A model generated the notes under the pieces. That model did no database searches and was not told where the DNA came from. It worked only from the letters and a program-made list of their open reading frames with translations. From DATBLE01 sp963764565 (lineage in GTDB: Bacteria > Actinomycetota > Thermoleophilia > Gaiellales > Gaiellaceae), in assembly GCA_963764565.1 (NCBI GenBank), contig CAVXTD010000012.1, positions 1 through 64,000 on the forward strand: a stretch of 64,000 nt of DNA, given 5' to 3'. A program made the translations under genes and the position numbers. Below are positions 10,885 to 19,317 of the stretch, one piece after another (the stretch's first letter is position 1; every line of letters starts with the position of its first letter).

Positions 10885-11701
10885 TCACGCCGTCCGCTTC
10901 CGATCCTCGACGAGCTTGACCACGCGCGCGGCGGTCTCCTCGATCGAGAGCTCTGTGATGTCGAGAATCGGACAGCCGAGGCGACGGTGAATGGCTTCGG
11001 CGTCCTCCAGCTCCTGGTAGATCTCGAGCAGCTCCGCGTAGGCCTTCGGCGTCGAACGCATGTGGCGTACGCGCTCCTGCCTGATCTCGGCGAGACGGCC
11101 TGCGTCGATCGTCAGCCCGACGATCTTCGCCGCCTCGATCTCGAACAGCTCCGGCGGCGGCTCGATTCCCTGGACGACCGGGACGTTGGCGGTCTTGTAG
11201 CCCATGAAGCCCAGGTACATCGAGAGCGGTGTCTTCGAGGTACGCGAGACGCCGACGAGGACGATGTCCGCACCGGGCAGGCCGCCGCCCATGCCGTCGT
11301 CGTACTGGACGGCGAACTCGATCGCAGCGATCCGGCGGAAGTAGGCCGAGTCGAGCGGGTGCCGGACGCCGGGCGCCATCCTCGCCGTCCTGCCCGGAGA
11401 TCTTCGCGATCGAGGCGAGCGGAGGTCCGAGGATGTCGCAGTAGTGGAGTTTTGCCCGCCTGCAGAAGTCGCGCATCGCCTCTCGGAGCTCCGGCTTGAC
11501 GATCGTGTAGACGAGCACCGCCGGCCGCCCCTTTGCACGGTCGACGACGAGGCGGAGGTCGTCCACCGTCTCCACGCGCGGGTGCCTGACCTCCTCGAAC
11601 GGCTGCTCGGGAAACTGGGCTTCGAGCGCGGCGACGAGCCTCGTCGCCGTCTCGCCGGTCGCATCGGAGACGATGTGCAGCTCGACGGGCGGCGCGCTCA
11701 T
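10885..11701 (-). CDS. PPDK regulatory protein (kinase/pyrophosphorylase), frameshifted
   Basis: A DUF299-family protein of about 270 residues: a bifunctional serine/threonine kinase and Pi-dependent pyrophosphorylase that inactivates or reactivates PPDK (or PEP synthase). The N-terminus HIVSDATGETATRL is diagnostic, and the P-loop-like motif GVSRTSKTPLSMYLG is intact. A single break near 11380 separates the halves; HPLDSAYFRRIAAIEF resumes in the new frame. The presence of PPDK 2 kb away supports PPDK rather than PEP synthase as the target. It is divergent from the response regulator. Confidence 0.88.
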
Positions 11702-11780
11702 CGGCCGGCCTCCGGCCCACGAGCAGGGAAAAGGCCGGTCATCTCACGCTGCTTTCAGGTTGTTGGAGCACACTTGCACC

Positions 11781-12449
11781 ATGCGCATTCTGGTTGTGGA
11801 CGACGAGCGCCCGGTCCGGGAGGCGCTCGAGCGTGCGCTCCGGCTCGAAGGATACGAGGTCGAGCTCGCCGCCGACGGGCAGGAGGCCCTGCTCTGCGTC
11901 GCGCAACGGAGTGCCGACGCGATCGTCCTCGACATCTTGATGCCGGTCCTGGACGGCCTCGAAACGTGCCGCACGCTCCGCCGGATGGGCAACAAGACGC
12001 CGATTCTCATGCTCACCGCGCGTCACGCGGTGGACGACCGCGTCGCGGGCCTCGACGCCGGAGCGGACGACTACCTGGTCAAGCCGTTCGCGCTGGAGGA
12101 GCTCCTCGCCCGGCTCAGGGCGCTCCTGCGCAGGACCGGCGACGGCGAGGGCCCGCTCGAGTTCGGCGACCTGACCCTCGATCCGGGCACGCACGAGGTC
12201 CGGCGCGGAGCTCGCTCGATCGAGCTGACCCGCACCGAGTTCCTGCTCCTGGAGCTGTTCCTCCGCAACCCGCGACAGGTGCTGACCCGTGACGTGATCT
12301 TCGACCGCGTCTGGGGCTACGACTTCGGCCCCGCGTCGAACTCGCTCGAGGTCTACGTCGGCTACCTGCGCAGAAAGACCGAAGCCGAGGGTGAGCCGCG
12401 CCTGATCCACACCGTGCGCGGCGTCGGCTACGCACTGCGCGAACGATGA
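11781..12449 (+). CDS. OmpR/PhoB-family response regulator
   Basis: A 222-residue regulator with a receiver domain (acidic pair Asp7/Asp8, phosphoacceptor Asp51 in VLDILMPVLDG, Thr79 and Lys101 in LVKPF) and a winged-helix DNA-binding domain with TRTEFLLLELF and a C-terminal HTVRGVGYALR. MprA-like actinobacterial regulators are the nearest type. ATG 11781 is fixed by the conserved RILVVDDE start. The stop overlaps the kinase start (ATGA). A 79 bp divergent gap to PDRP contains its promoter, which I could not define. Confidence 0.95.
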   Translation: MRILVVDDERPVREALERALRLEGYEVELAADGQEALLCVAQRSADAIVLDILMPVLDGLETCRTLRRMGNKTPILMLTARHAVDDRVAGLDAGADDYLVKPFALEELLARLRALLRRTGDGEGPLEFGDLTLDPGTHEVRRGARSIELTRTEFLLLELFLRNPRQVLTRDVIFDRVWGYDFGPASNSLEVYVGYLRRKTEAEGEPRLIHTVRGVGYALRER

Positions 12450-13748
12450 GCTTCCGTCTCCGGGTGACGCTGCTCGCGACCGCGGCGGTCGCGATCGCGG
12501 TCGTGGCGGCCTCCGGCGTCGTCTACATCGTCGTCCGTCACCAGCTCCTCGGCGAGGTCGACTCGAGCCTCGTCGATCGCGCGCGTGAGTTCGCGCGCCG
12601 CCCCGGGCCGGGAATCGGGGTCGTCCCACTCGGGCCGCGTTCGAATCTGGGCGGCCCGCCGACCTACCTCCAGGTCGTACAGTCCGACGGCCAGGGAGCA
12701 GCGGTCGCACTGCCGGGCATCGAGCGGGCTGAAGCGCTCGCGGCCGGCGGCGGCCGGCCGTTCTTCTCGGACGGCCGCGTACAGGACGTCCACGTTCGCG
12801 TGTACTCGGCGCAAGTGGCGGACGGGCTTGCGCTCCAGGTCGCGCGCCCTCTGGACGAGGTCGACCGGACGCTCCACCGTCTGCGTCTCTACCTGCTGTT
12901 CATCGGACTCGGCGGAGTCGGGCTCGCCAGCGGGCTCGGCCTGCTCGTCGCTCGGGCGACACTGCGGCCCGTCGGGCGGTTGACGGGCGTTGCCGAGGAG
13001 GTGACCGCGACCCGCGACCTCTCTCGCCGGATCGAGGCGGGCTCGCGCGACGAGCTCGGACGCCTCGCGACAGCGTTCAACGAGATGCTCGGAGCGCTCG
13101 ACTCCTCGGTGAAGGCCCAGCGTCAGCTCGTCGCCGACGCATCGCACGAGCTGCGCACGCCGCTCGCCAGCCTGCGTACGAACGTCGAGGTGCTCGCCGG
13201 CGGCAAGCGGCTACTGGCAGATGAGCGCCGCCGCCTGCTCGCCGACGTGATCGGCCAGGTCGAGGAGCTGAGCCGGCTCGTCGGCGACCTGGTCGAGCTC
13301 GACCCGGACGCACCGCCGGAGCTCGAAGAGGTGCGGCTCGACGAGCTCGTCTCGGCGACGGTCGAGCGCGCCCGGCTCCACTCGCCCGCCGTTGCGTTCA
13401 CGGTCGACGGTCGAGCCGTCGGTGGTCGAGGCTGCGCCGGCCCAGATCGAGCGCGCAGTCTCGAATCTGCTCGACAACGCTGCGAAGTGGAGCAAGTCGG
13501 TCGACGTTCGCGTCGCCGGCCCGGAGGTGACCGTCCGCGATCACGGCCCGGGGATCGCCGAGGATGATCTCCCCCACGTGTTCGACCGCTTCTACCGAGC
13601 CGCATCCGCCCGCAATCTCCCCGGCTCCGGCTTGGGCCTCGCGATCGTCCGCCAGGTCGCCCAGGCCCACGGCGGCGAGGTGACCGTCGAGAACGCGGCC
13701 GACGGCGGTGCGGTCTTCCGTCTCAAGCTCGCGCCCGCGGTCTCTTAG
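12446..13748 (+). CDS. Membrane sensor histidine kinase, frameshifted
   Basis: A sensor kinase with TM1 at about residues 7-30, an extracytoplasmic loop to about 147, TM2 148-170, HAMP 171-223, and a dimerisation domain with the phospho-acceptor His234 in DASHELRTPLAS. After a frameshift near 13410 the catalytic ATPase domain continues in the next frame with N box NLLDNAAKW, G1 DHGPGI, F box FDRFYR and G2 GSGLGLAIV. All motifs are intact, so the break is probably an indel error. Partner of the preceding response regulator; the signal is unknown. Confidence 0.92.
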
Positions 13749-13784
13749 GTTCCTCTCAGAAAGCTCTGCGACGATTCGCGCCGC

Positions 13785-14172
13785 GTGACGAAGACGATGC
13801 TCATCGTCGTTCTCGCCGTGGCGGTTCTCGCCGTGGGCGCGATCGCTGCTGTCACCGCGACCGTGATCGTCAAGGACGACGGAGGCGGCACGCGCAGGGT
13901 GCTGGTCTCGCCGGGACCGGCCCGCGGCCAGGCGTGCCGCCGCTCGTCCGCCCGGGGAATCGCCCGGCCCCCGGCTCCGGCGCGCTGCCCCGGCTGCCCG
14001 GGCTGGGCAATCTCCGCGACTGCCTCCAGCAGAACGGCCTCGGCGCTCCGGGCTCGCGAGGCGGCCTGCCGCGGCCTGCCAGAAGATGCGCGACGCGCTG
14101 AAGGCCTGCCGCAACGCGCTGCCCGGCCTCGCACCGAGCGGCTCGCTGCCCGGCCTGGCACCGAGCGGCTAG
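13785..14172 (+). CDS. Small membrane-anchored or secreted protein, frameshifted
   Basis: Directly downstream of the kinase. The N-terminus is a long hydrophobic helix (LIVVLAVAVLAVGAIAAV), either a signal anchor or a signal peptide. The remainder is read in three frames with breaks near 13918 and 14080. Reframed, it is Pro/Gly-rich, then has cysteines in NLRDCLQQNGL and ACQKMRDALKACRNAL, and ends in a twofold repeat LPGLAPSGS. No family recognised. Its position suggests an output or sensor partner of the two-component system. The three-frame reading makes it less certain than its neighbours. Confidence 0.5.
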
Positions 14173-14194
14173 ACCGCCCGGCCGCAGCCGCAGT

Positions 14195-14200
14195 TAACGT
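14195..14200 (+). promoter_or_regulatory. Putative -10 box of glyS
   Basis: TAACGT ends 8 nt before the ATG at 14209. No ribosome site fits between them, so glyS may be leaderless. Confidence 0.35.
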
Positions 14201-14208
14201 GTCGGGCC

Positions 14209-15582
14209 ATGGCCGACGCCGTCACGATGGACAAGATCGTCTCGCTGTGCCGCCGGCGCGGCTTCGTCTTTCCGTCGTCCGAGATCTACGGCGGCCTCGG
14301 CTCGGCCTACGACTACGGGCATTACGGCGTCCTGGCGAAGAACAACGTCAAGGCGCGGTGGCTCGAGGCGATGGTCCAGGAGCGCGACGACATCGTCGCC
14401 CTCGACTCGGCGATCATCCTCAACCCCCGGGTGTGGGAGGCCTCGGGCCACGCGGAGGGGTTCAGCGACCCGATGGTCGACTGCCGCACGTGCAAGCTCC
14501 GCTTCCGCGCCGACCACTTGGCCGACCCGCAGCACGAGGAGGTGCGCTGCGGCCGCAAGCCGAGCAAGCGTCCCGGCGAGTTCGCCGACTGCGACCTGAC
14601 CGAGCCTCGCCAGTTCAACCTGATGCTCTCGACCCGGCTGGGCGCGATCGAGGAGACCGGTTCGCAGGCGTACCTCCGCCCGGAGACCGCGCAGGGGATC
14701 TTCGTCAACTTCAAGAACGTGCTTCAGCTCGCCCGCCGCCGGCCTCCGTTCGGCATCGCGCAGATCGGCAAGTCGTTCCGCAACGAGATCACGCCCGGGA
14801 ACTTCCTCTTCCGGACGCGCGAGTTCGAGCAGATGGAGATGGAGTTCTTCGTCCCGCCCGCAGAGGCGGAGGACTGGTACCGGTACTGGATCGACGAGCG
14901 GCTCGGCTGGTACGTGCGCTACGGCCTTCGCGAGAGTCACCTGCGCGTCCGGCCGCACGACGCCGACGAGCTCTCGCACTACTCGCGCGGGACGAGCGAC
15001 ATCGAGTACCTGTTCCCGATCGGCTGGTCGGAGCTCGAGGGGATCGCGAACCGGGGCGACTTCGATCTCACCCAGCACTCTGAGCACTCGGGCACGAAGC
15101 TCGAGTACGTCGGCCCCGAGGGCGGCGAGCGCTACGTCCCCTATGTGATCGAGCCGGCCGGCGGAGTGGATCGCGCGCTGCTCGCGTTCCTGATCGACGC
15201 CTACGACGAGGAGGTGGTCGCCGATCGCGAGCGCACGGTCCTGCGGCTTCATCCCCAGATCGCGCCCGTGAAGGCGGCCGTGCTGCCGCTCGTCGCCAAG
15301 GACACGGGGATGGTCGGCAAGGCGCGTGCGCTCTACGACGAGCTGCGATCCGAGTTCATGGTCGAGTACGACGAGGGCGGTGCGATCGGCCGGCGCTACC
15401 GCCGCCAGGACGAGATCGGCACACCGTTCGCGTTCACCGTCGACGAGCAGACGGTCGCCGACGACACGGTCACGATCCGCGACCGTGACTCCCTGTCGCA
15501 GGAGCGCGTGGCGATCTCGCAGGTGGCGAACCGGCTCGAGGACGAGCTGCGCCGCCCCTGGAAGACGCCCAAGCCCGACTAG
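14209..15582 (+). CDS. glyS: Glycyl-tRNA synthetase (alpha2 type)
   Basis: A 457-residue class II synthetase of the eukaryote/archaeal-like homodimeric type found in Actinobacteria. It charges tRNA-Gly. The N-terminal CRRRGFVFPSSEIYGG is the family start. Class II motif 2 lies in SFRNEITPGNFLFRTREFEQMEMEFF and motif 3 near GGVDRALLAFL. An anticodon-binding domain forms the last 110 residues. ATG 14209 is unambiguous. The stop shares a CTAG with the convergent gene. Confidence 0.97.
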   Translation: MADAVTMDKIVSLCRRRGFVFPSSEIYGGLGSAYDYGHYGVLAKNNVKARWLEAMVQERDDIVALDSAIILNPRVWEASGHAEGFSDPMVDCRTCKLRFRADHLADPQHEEVRCGRKPSKRPGEFADCDLTEPRQFNLMLSTRLGAIEETGSQAYLRPETAQGIFVNFKNVLQLARRRPPFGIAQIGKSFRNEITPGNFLFRTREFEQMEMEFFVPPAEAEDWYRYWIDERLGWYVRYGLRESHLRVRPHDADELSHYSRGTSDIEYLFPIGWSELEGIANRGDFDLTQHSEHSGTKLEYVGPEGGERYVPYVIEPAGGVDRALLAFLIDAYDEEVVADRERTVLRLHPQIAPVKAAVLPLVAKDTGMVGKARALYDELRSEFMVEYDEGGAIGRRYRRQDEIGTPFAFTVDEQTVADDTVTIRDRDSLSQERVAISQVANRLEDELRRPWKTPKPD

Positions 15583-15992
15583 AGCGCCGCGCCGACGAAG
15601 AACCGGATCGGGTCGCCGACCACGACTCGCAGCACGCGCCCGATCACGAGTCCGGCGACACCGCGGGCCTCGACGTCGTCGAACGCCCGGTCGAAGCCCG
15701 ACTTGAGCGCGGCCTCGATGGTGGGCTTGTCCCACCTGACCTCCTTGGTGCCCGCGGCGGGCACGAACGAGAGGACGAGCTCTTCGCGGGTCGTGCCGAG
15801 CTTGCAGGCGGCGCCGTTCAGGCCGTTCAGCGCAAACCGTTGCACCTCGCCGTCGATTCCTCCGCCGCTGAAGGCCGGCTTCGACGTGCACGGATCGGCC
15901 AGACGCGGCTTCCCGAATCCGATCGCGCCCAGGGACAGCTCGACGATCAGGAGCGCCGCGGCCGCCGCCAGGAGGACCAGCAAGCGTCTCAC
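15579..15992 (-). CDS. Hypothetical exported/anchored protein
   Basis: A 137-residue protein with an N-terminal hydrophobic segment (LLVLLAAAAALLIVELSLGAIGFG) and two cysteines (DPCTSKP and AACKLG) in the exported part. The rest includes LVLSFVPAAGTKEV and a C-terminal hydrophobic tail. No family recognised. The GTG start overlaps the MFS stop (GTGA), so it is co-translated with the transporter and may be its accessory. Confidence 0.65.
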   Translation of the reverse strand: MRRLLVLLAAAAALLIVELSLGAIGFGKPRLADPCTSKPAFSGGGIDGEVQRFALNGLNGAACKLGTTREELVLSFVPAAGTKEVRWDKPTIEAALKSGFDRAFDDVEARGVAGLVIGRVLRVVVGDPIRFFVGAAL

Positions 15993-17299
15993 CGGGCCGG
16001 CCTCAGCCGCAGCGCAGGGAGCAACGACAGCGCCGCGAACAGCGCGGCCAGCCCGAAGGAGGAACGGAAGCCGCGGGTGAGCGCCGACTCGAGCGTGGTC
16101 ACGAGCGAGTCCCGCGCCTGCCGTACGCTCGAGCTCGACCGCGCCCCGGCATCGTCGAACGGCTTCGACAGGTCCGGCACCTCGCCCTTCGGCGCCGACT
16201 CGAGCGCATCCCGGAGTGCGAGTGCGATCGGCACCTTCTTGGTCAGGGGGACATTGGCGTCGAGGATCTCCTTGGTTCCGCCCAGGAGCGCCCGCTGCCC
16301 GGCACGGTCGAGGGCGCCGGTGAGCAGCGGTGCGACGAGGGCGAGCGCGAGGACGAGGCCGGCGTGGCGGGCGGCGACGGTCATCGCGCCGCTGCGGACG
16401 AGCCCCGCCTCGGCGTCGAGCGCAGCCCGGGTGAGGACCGGTACCGCGAGGCCGATGCCGGCGCCACAGAAGGCGAGCGAGACGGCGACGAGCGTGTTCG
16501 AGACGCGGGGCAGCAGCGCCAGGGAACCGAGCCCGGCCGCGAGCAGAAGCGCTCCGCCGCCGACCGCCGTCCTCGGGGGGAGCCCTCTCGCGAGCGGGCG
16601 CGCCGCGAGAGCGGCGGCCGGGAGGGCGCTGACGACGAGCGCTCCGACGATCGGGTCGAGCCCCCAGACCGTGATCACGAGCAGGACGGCGAGAAACAGG
16701 GCGCCCACCAGCGCGCCGAAGACGAGCGCAAGCGCCGTGTCGGCCGCCAGCGCCCCGTGCTTTCGGAGGCGGGGCTGCTCGGCCGGGAGCGTCACGGCGC
16801 CGCCCGTGGCAAGGAGCGCGAGCGCCGCGACCGGCGCCTGGACGACGAAGATCGCCCGCCAGTCGAACACCTGTGTGAGAACGCCTCCGAGCACGGGACC
16901 GGTGGCGGCGCCGATCACGGCCACGCCCGTCCAGAGCGCTGTGCCGCGCTCGCGTGAGCCGAGCAGGCCGCCGAGGAGCGCAAGCGACGAGGCCAGGAGC
17001 AGCGCCGCTCCAAGGCCCTGGGCGCAGCGGAAGGCGATCAGCGCCGGCAGGTTCCACGAGGCCGCGCAGCCGGCGGAAGCCGCGGTGAAAAGCAGGAGGC
17101 CGGCCTGCGCGAGCCTGCGCGGGTCGAGCCGCCGCCCCGGCCCGGCGAGAACGAATGCCGCAACGGCGACGACGAGGTTGTAGGACGTGATCACCCAGGA
17201 GACGCCGACGATCGTGGTGTCGAACGCGCCGTAGAGGTCGGGCAGCGCCAGCACGACGATCGACGAGTCGGCGAAGGCGACCGCGACCGAGGCCGCCAC
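15989..17299 (-). CDS. MFS transporter (14-TM drug-efflux-like)
   Basis: A 436-residue major facilitator of the EmrB/QacA type: FADSSIVVLALPDL near the N-terminus, motif C-like GAATGPVLGGVL, FVVQAPVAALALLA, and many further hydrophobic helices. Substrate unknown. GTG 17299 leaves TM1 slightly short; an in-frame CTG upstream, overlapping the GNAT stop region and giving PDRRRLLVAAV, would restore a full helix and may be the real start. A soluble loop sits near residues 345-400 before the last helix. Confidence 0.85.
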   Translation of the reverse strand: MAASVAVAFADSSIVVLALPDLYGAFDTTIVGVSWVITSYNLVVAVAAFVLAGPGRRLDPRRLAQAGLLLFTAASAGCAASWNLPALIAFRCAQGLGAALLLASSLALLGGLLGSRERGTALWTGVAVIGAATGPVLGGVLTQVFDWRAIFVVQAPVAALALLATGGAVTLPAEQPRLRKHGALAADTALALVFGALVGALFLAVLLVITVWGLDPIVGALVVSALPAAALAARPLARGLPPRTAVGGGALLLAAGLGSLALLPRVSNTLVAVSLAFCGAGIGLAVPVLTRAALDAEAGLVRSGAMTVAARHAGLVLALALVAPLLTGALDRAGQRALLGGTKEILDANVPLTKKVPIALALRDALESAPKGEVPDLSKPFDDAGARSSSSVRQARDSLVTTLESALTRGFRSSFGLAALFAALSLLPALRLRPAR

Positions 17300-17324
17300 C
17301 GCGGCGACGAGCAGACGCCGCCGG

Positions 17325-17744
17325 TCAGGCAGACGGCCGCTCCATGACGCGTTCGGAAGGCGGTCCGAACCCGAAGCGCCGGTAGAGGCCGTGCGCGTCG
17401 CTCGTGTGCAGGACCCACTTCACACCGGCAAGCGGGCCGTTCTCGACGATCTCGCGGACGATTTCGACGCCGAGCCCTCGCCCGGCATGCTCTGGCAGGA
17501 CGTACACGTCGGCGAGGTAGGCGAGCGCGACCCCGTCCGAGAACGCGCGGGCGAATCCCACCTGGCGGCCCTCGTGGTACAGCCCGACGACGCGCGCAGC
17601 CTCGTGGACGAGCCGCTCGACGGTCTCGCGCGGCCGTCCCGCGGCCCAGTACGACGCGTTCGCCAGGTAGTCGTGTACGGCGCCGACGTCGATCCGCTCA
17701 GGGTCGTCGTCGAGCTCGTAGCCGTCTTCGAGCGCCCGGATCAC
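17325..17744 (-). CDS. GNAT-family N-acetyltransferase
   Basis: A 139-residue acetyltransferase. Visible: YLADVYVLPEHAGRGLGVEIVREIV, which contains the acetyl-CoA pyrophosphate loop (Q/R-x-x-G-x-G/A, here HAGRGLG), and WVLHTSDAHGLYRRFGF at the end. Substrate unknown. The GTG start overlaps the recO stop (GTGA), so it is expressed from the recO promoter. Confidence 0.88.
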   Translation of the reverse strand: MIRALEDGYELDDDPERIDVGAVHDYLANASYWAAGRPRETVERLVHEAARVVGLYHEGRQVGFARAFSDGVALAYLADVYVLPEHAGRGLGVEIVREIVENGPLAGVKWVLHTSDAHGLYRRFGFGPPSERVMERPSA

Positions 17745-18478
17745 CCGGCGCGCAGCGTTCGCAGGCGGAAGCCGCCGTGCTCCTCGTACGAGGACGTGAT
17801 CACGGCGAGGACGTCGCGGGCGCCACGCTCGGTCAGCCCGGCGGTGACCGCATCGGCGAGCGGGCTGCGCAGGAGCGCTTCCATGCCGGCCAGGCCGTCC
17901 GCCGAGAGCGCGAGTGCGCCCGCGCTACAGGCCTGGCACACCGCTCCGCCCGCCCGCGCGGAGTACGCGGCGAGCGGCCCGTCGGAGCCGCACTCGGCGC
18001 AGCTGCCGAGGTGCGGCAGGTAGCCGGACAGCCAGAGCAGCTTGAGCTGGAACGAGAGCCCGAGCGCGTCGAGCTCCGGTCGAACACCCGTAGGGGTCTC
18101 CTCGAGGAGGTCGAGGAAGCGGGTCAGCGCCCCGAAAGCCCGCTCGTTCGCCTCCTGCTCGGTGAAGAGGCGCAGCATCGCCTCGGCCCCGACGAGGCCG
18201 ACCGCAAGGCGGTACGAGTCCTCGCGGACAGCGTGATGGGAGCGGACGAGCTCGACGCCGGTGACCGTGTGCAGCTCGCCGCTGCCCGCGTGCAGGAGGA
18301 GCTCCGCGTGCGAGAGCGGCTCGAGCCGGCCACCGACGCGCGATTTCGTCCGGCGGATGCCCTTGGCGATCGCCCCGACCCGGCCCCGGTCGGCGGTGTA
18401 CAGATGGAGGATCCGGTCGGCCTCCGAGTAACGGATCGAGCGCAGCACGACGGCCTCGGTCTTGTACGTGCGGCCCAC
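17741..18478 (-). CDS. recO: DNA repair protein RecO
   Basis: A 245-residue recombination mediator that anneals ssDNA and loads RecA with RecR. The N-terminal OB fold starts TYKTEAVVLRSIRYSEADRI; the C-terminal part has a zinc site CAECG and CQAC. GTG 18478 is chosen because it directly precedes the conserved N-terminus and lies 7 nt after a TAGACT box. First gene of a recO-GNAT-MFS transcript. Confidence 0.93.
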   Translation of the reverse strand: MGRTYKTEAVVLRSIRYSEADRILHLYTADRGRVGAIAKGIRRTKSRVGGRLEPLSHAELLLHAGSGELHTVTGVELVRSHHAVREDSYRLAVGLVGAEAMLRLFTEQEANERAFGALTRFLDLLEETPTGVRPELDALGLSFQLKLLWLSGYLPHLGSCAECGSDGPLAAYSARAGGAVCQACSAGALALSADGLAGMEALLRSPLADAVTAGLTERGARDVLAVITSSYEEHGGFRLRTLRAG

Positions 18479-18485
18479 GCGGCCC

Positions 18486-18491
18486 AGTCTA
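18486..18491 (-). promoter_or_regulatory. -10 box TAGACT of recO
   Basis: TAGACT ends 7 nt before the recO GTG, which predicts a leaderless transcript. It lies in the 34 bp gap after mutM. Confidence 0.5.
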
Positions 18492-18512
18492 GTTTGGCCA
18501 CTGGCGGTGCAC

Positions 18513-19310
18513 TCAGACCTGGCAGGACGGGCAGTACCAGGTGCCCCGGCCGCCCGCGCGCGTCTTCTCGATCGGCGTGCCGCACCGGTCGCACGGCTCC
18601 CCCAGCCGCCCGTACACGCGGAACTCGTGCTGCATCCGGCCGCCGGCGTAGGCGCCGTCGCCGAGATCCGCACCCTGCCGCCGGATCCCCGCTCGGAGTG
18701 CGCGCCGGATGCCTGCGCGAAGCGCCGCGACCTCCCCGGCGTGGAGGGAGCCGGCCGGCCGCAACGGGTGGATCCGCGCATGCCAGAGCGACTCGTCGGC
18801 GTAGATGTTCCCGAGGCCTGCGACCGTCCCCTGGTCGAGGATCGCCGCCTTCACCGGGGCCTTGCGGCCCGCGAGCCGCCCGGCGAGGAATGCGGTCGTG
18901 AAGCGGCGCTCGAGCGGCTCGGGCCCGAGACGGGCGGCCAGGTGCCGCTCGGCGTCGTCAGGCTCCAGCAGAAGCCACGTTCCGAACCGGCGGAGGTCGC
19001 GATAGGCGATTCTCGCGCCGTCGTCGAGGTCGAGCACGGCTCGCTCGTGTGAGGCCGGCGCGTACCGGAAGCCGCCGGTCATCCGCAGGTGCACGAGCAG
19101 TACCGGCCCACTTTCGAGCCGCACGAGCAGGTACTTGCCCCGCCGCTCGACCGCCTCGACCCGCTCCCCGGTGAGTCTCGCGGCGATCCACGACGGCTCT
19201 TCGGGACGGGTGAGCCGGGCATCGTCGATGCGGGCGGCCGCGATCCGCCGACCCGCGAGGCGGTCGGCGAGCCGTCCGCGCTCGGTCTCGACCTCCGGCA
19301 GCTCCGGCAC
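18513..19310 (-). CDS. mutM: Formamidopyrimidine-DNA glycosylase
   Basis: A 265-residue Fpg/MutM that removes 8-oxoguanine and ring-opened purines and nicks the abasic site. It has the catalytic PELPEVE start (Pro2, Glu3), the beta-turn Lys in RRGKYLLV, the H2TH region with GLGNIYADE, and the C-terminal zinc finger CDRC with CPSC. Starts at GTG 19310, 7 bp after deoA. The nearby recO makes this a small repair cluster. Confidence 0.96.
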   Translation of the reverse strand: MPELPEVETERGRLADRLAGRRIAAARIDDARLTRPEEPSWIAARLTGERVEAVERRGKYLLVRLESGPVLLVHLRMTGGFRYAPASHERAVLDLDDGARIAYRDLRRFGTWLLLEPDDAERHLAARLGPEPLERRFTTAFLAGRLAGRKAPVKAAILDQGTVAGLGNIYADESLWHARIHPLRPAGSLHAGEVAALRAGIRRALRAGIRRQGADLGDGAYAGGRMQHEFRVYGRLGEPCDRCGTPIEKTRAGGRGTWYCPSCQV

Positions 19311-19317
19311 GCGCGTG

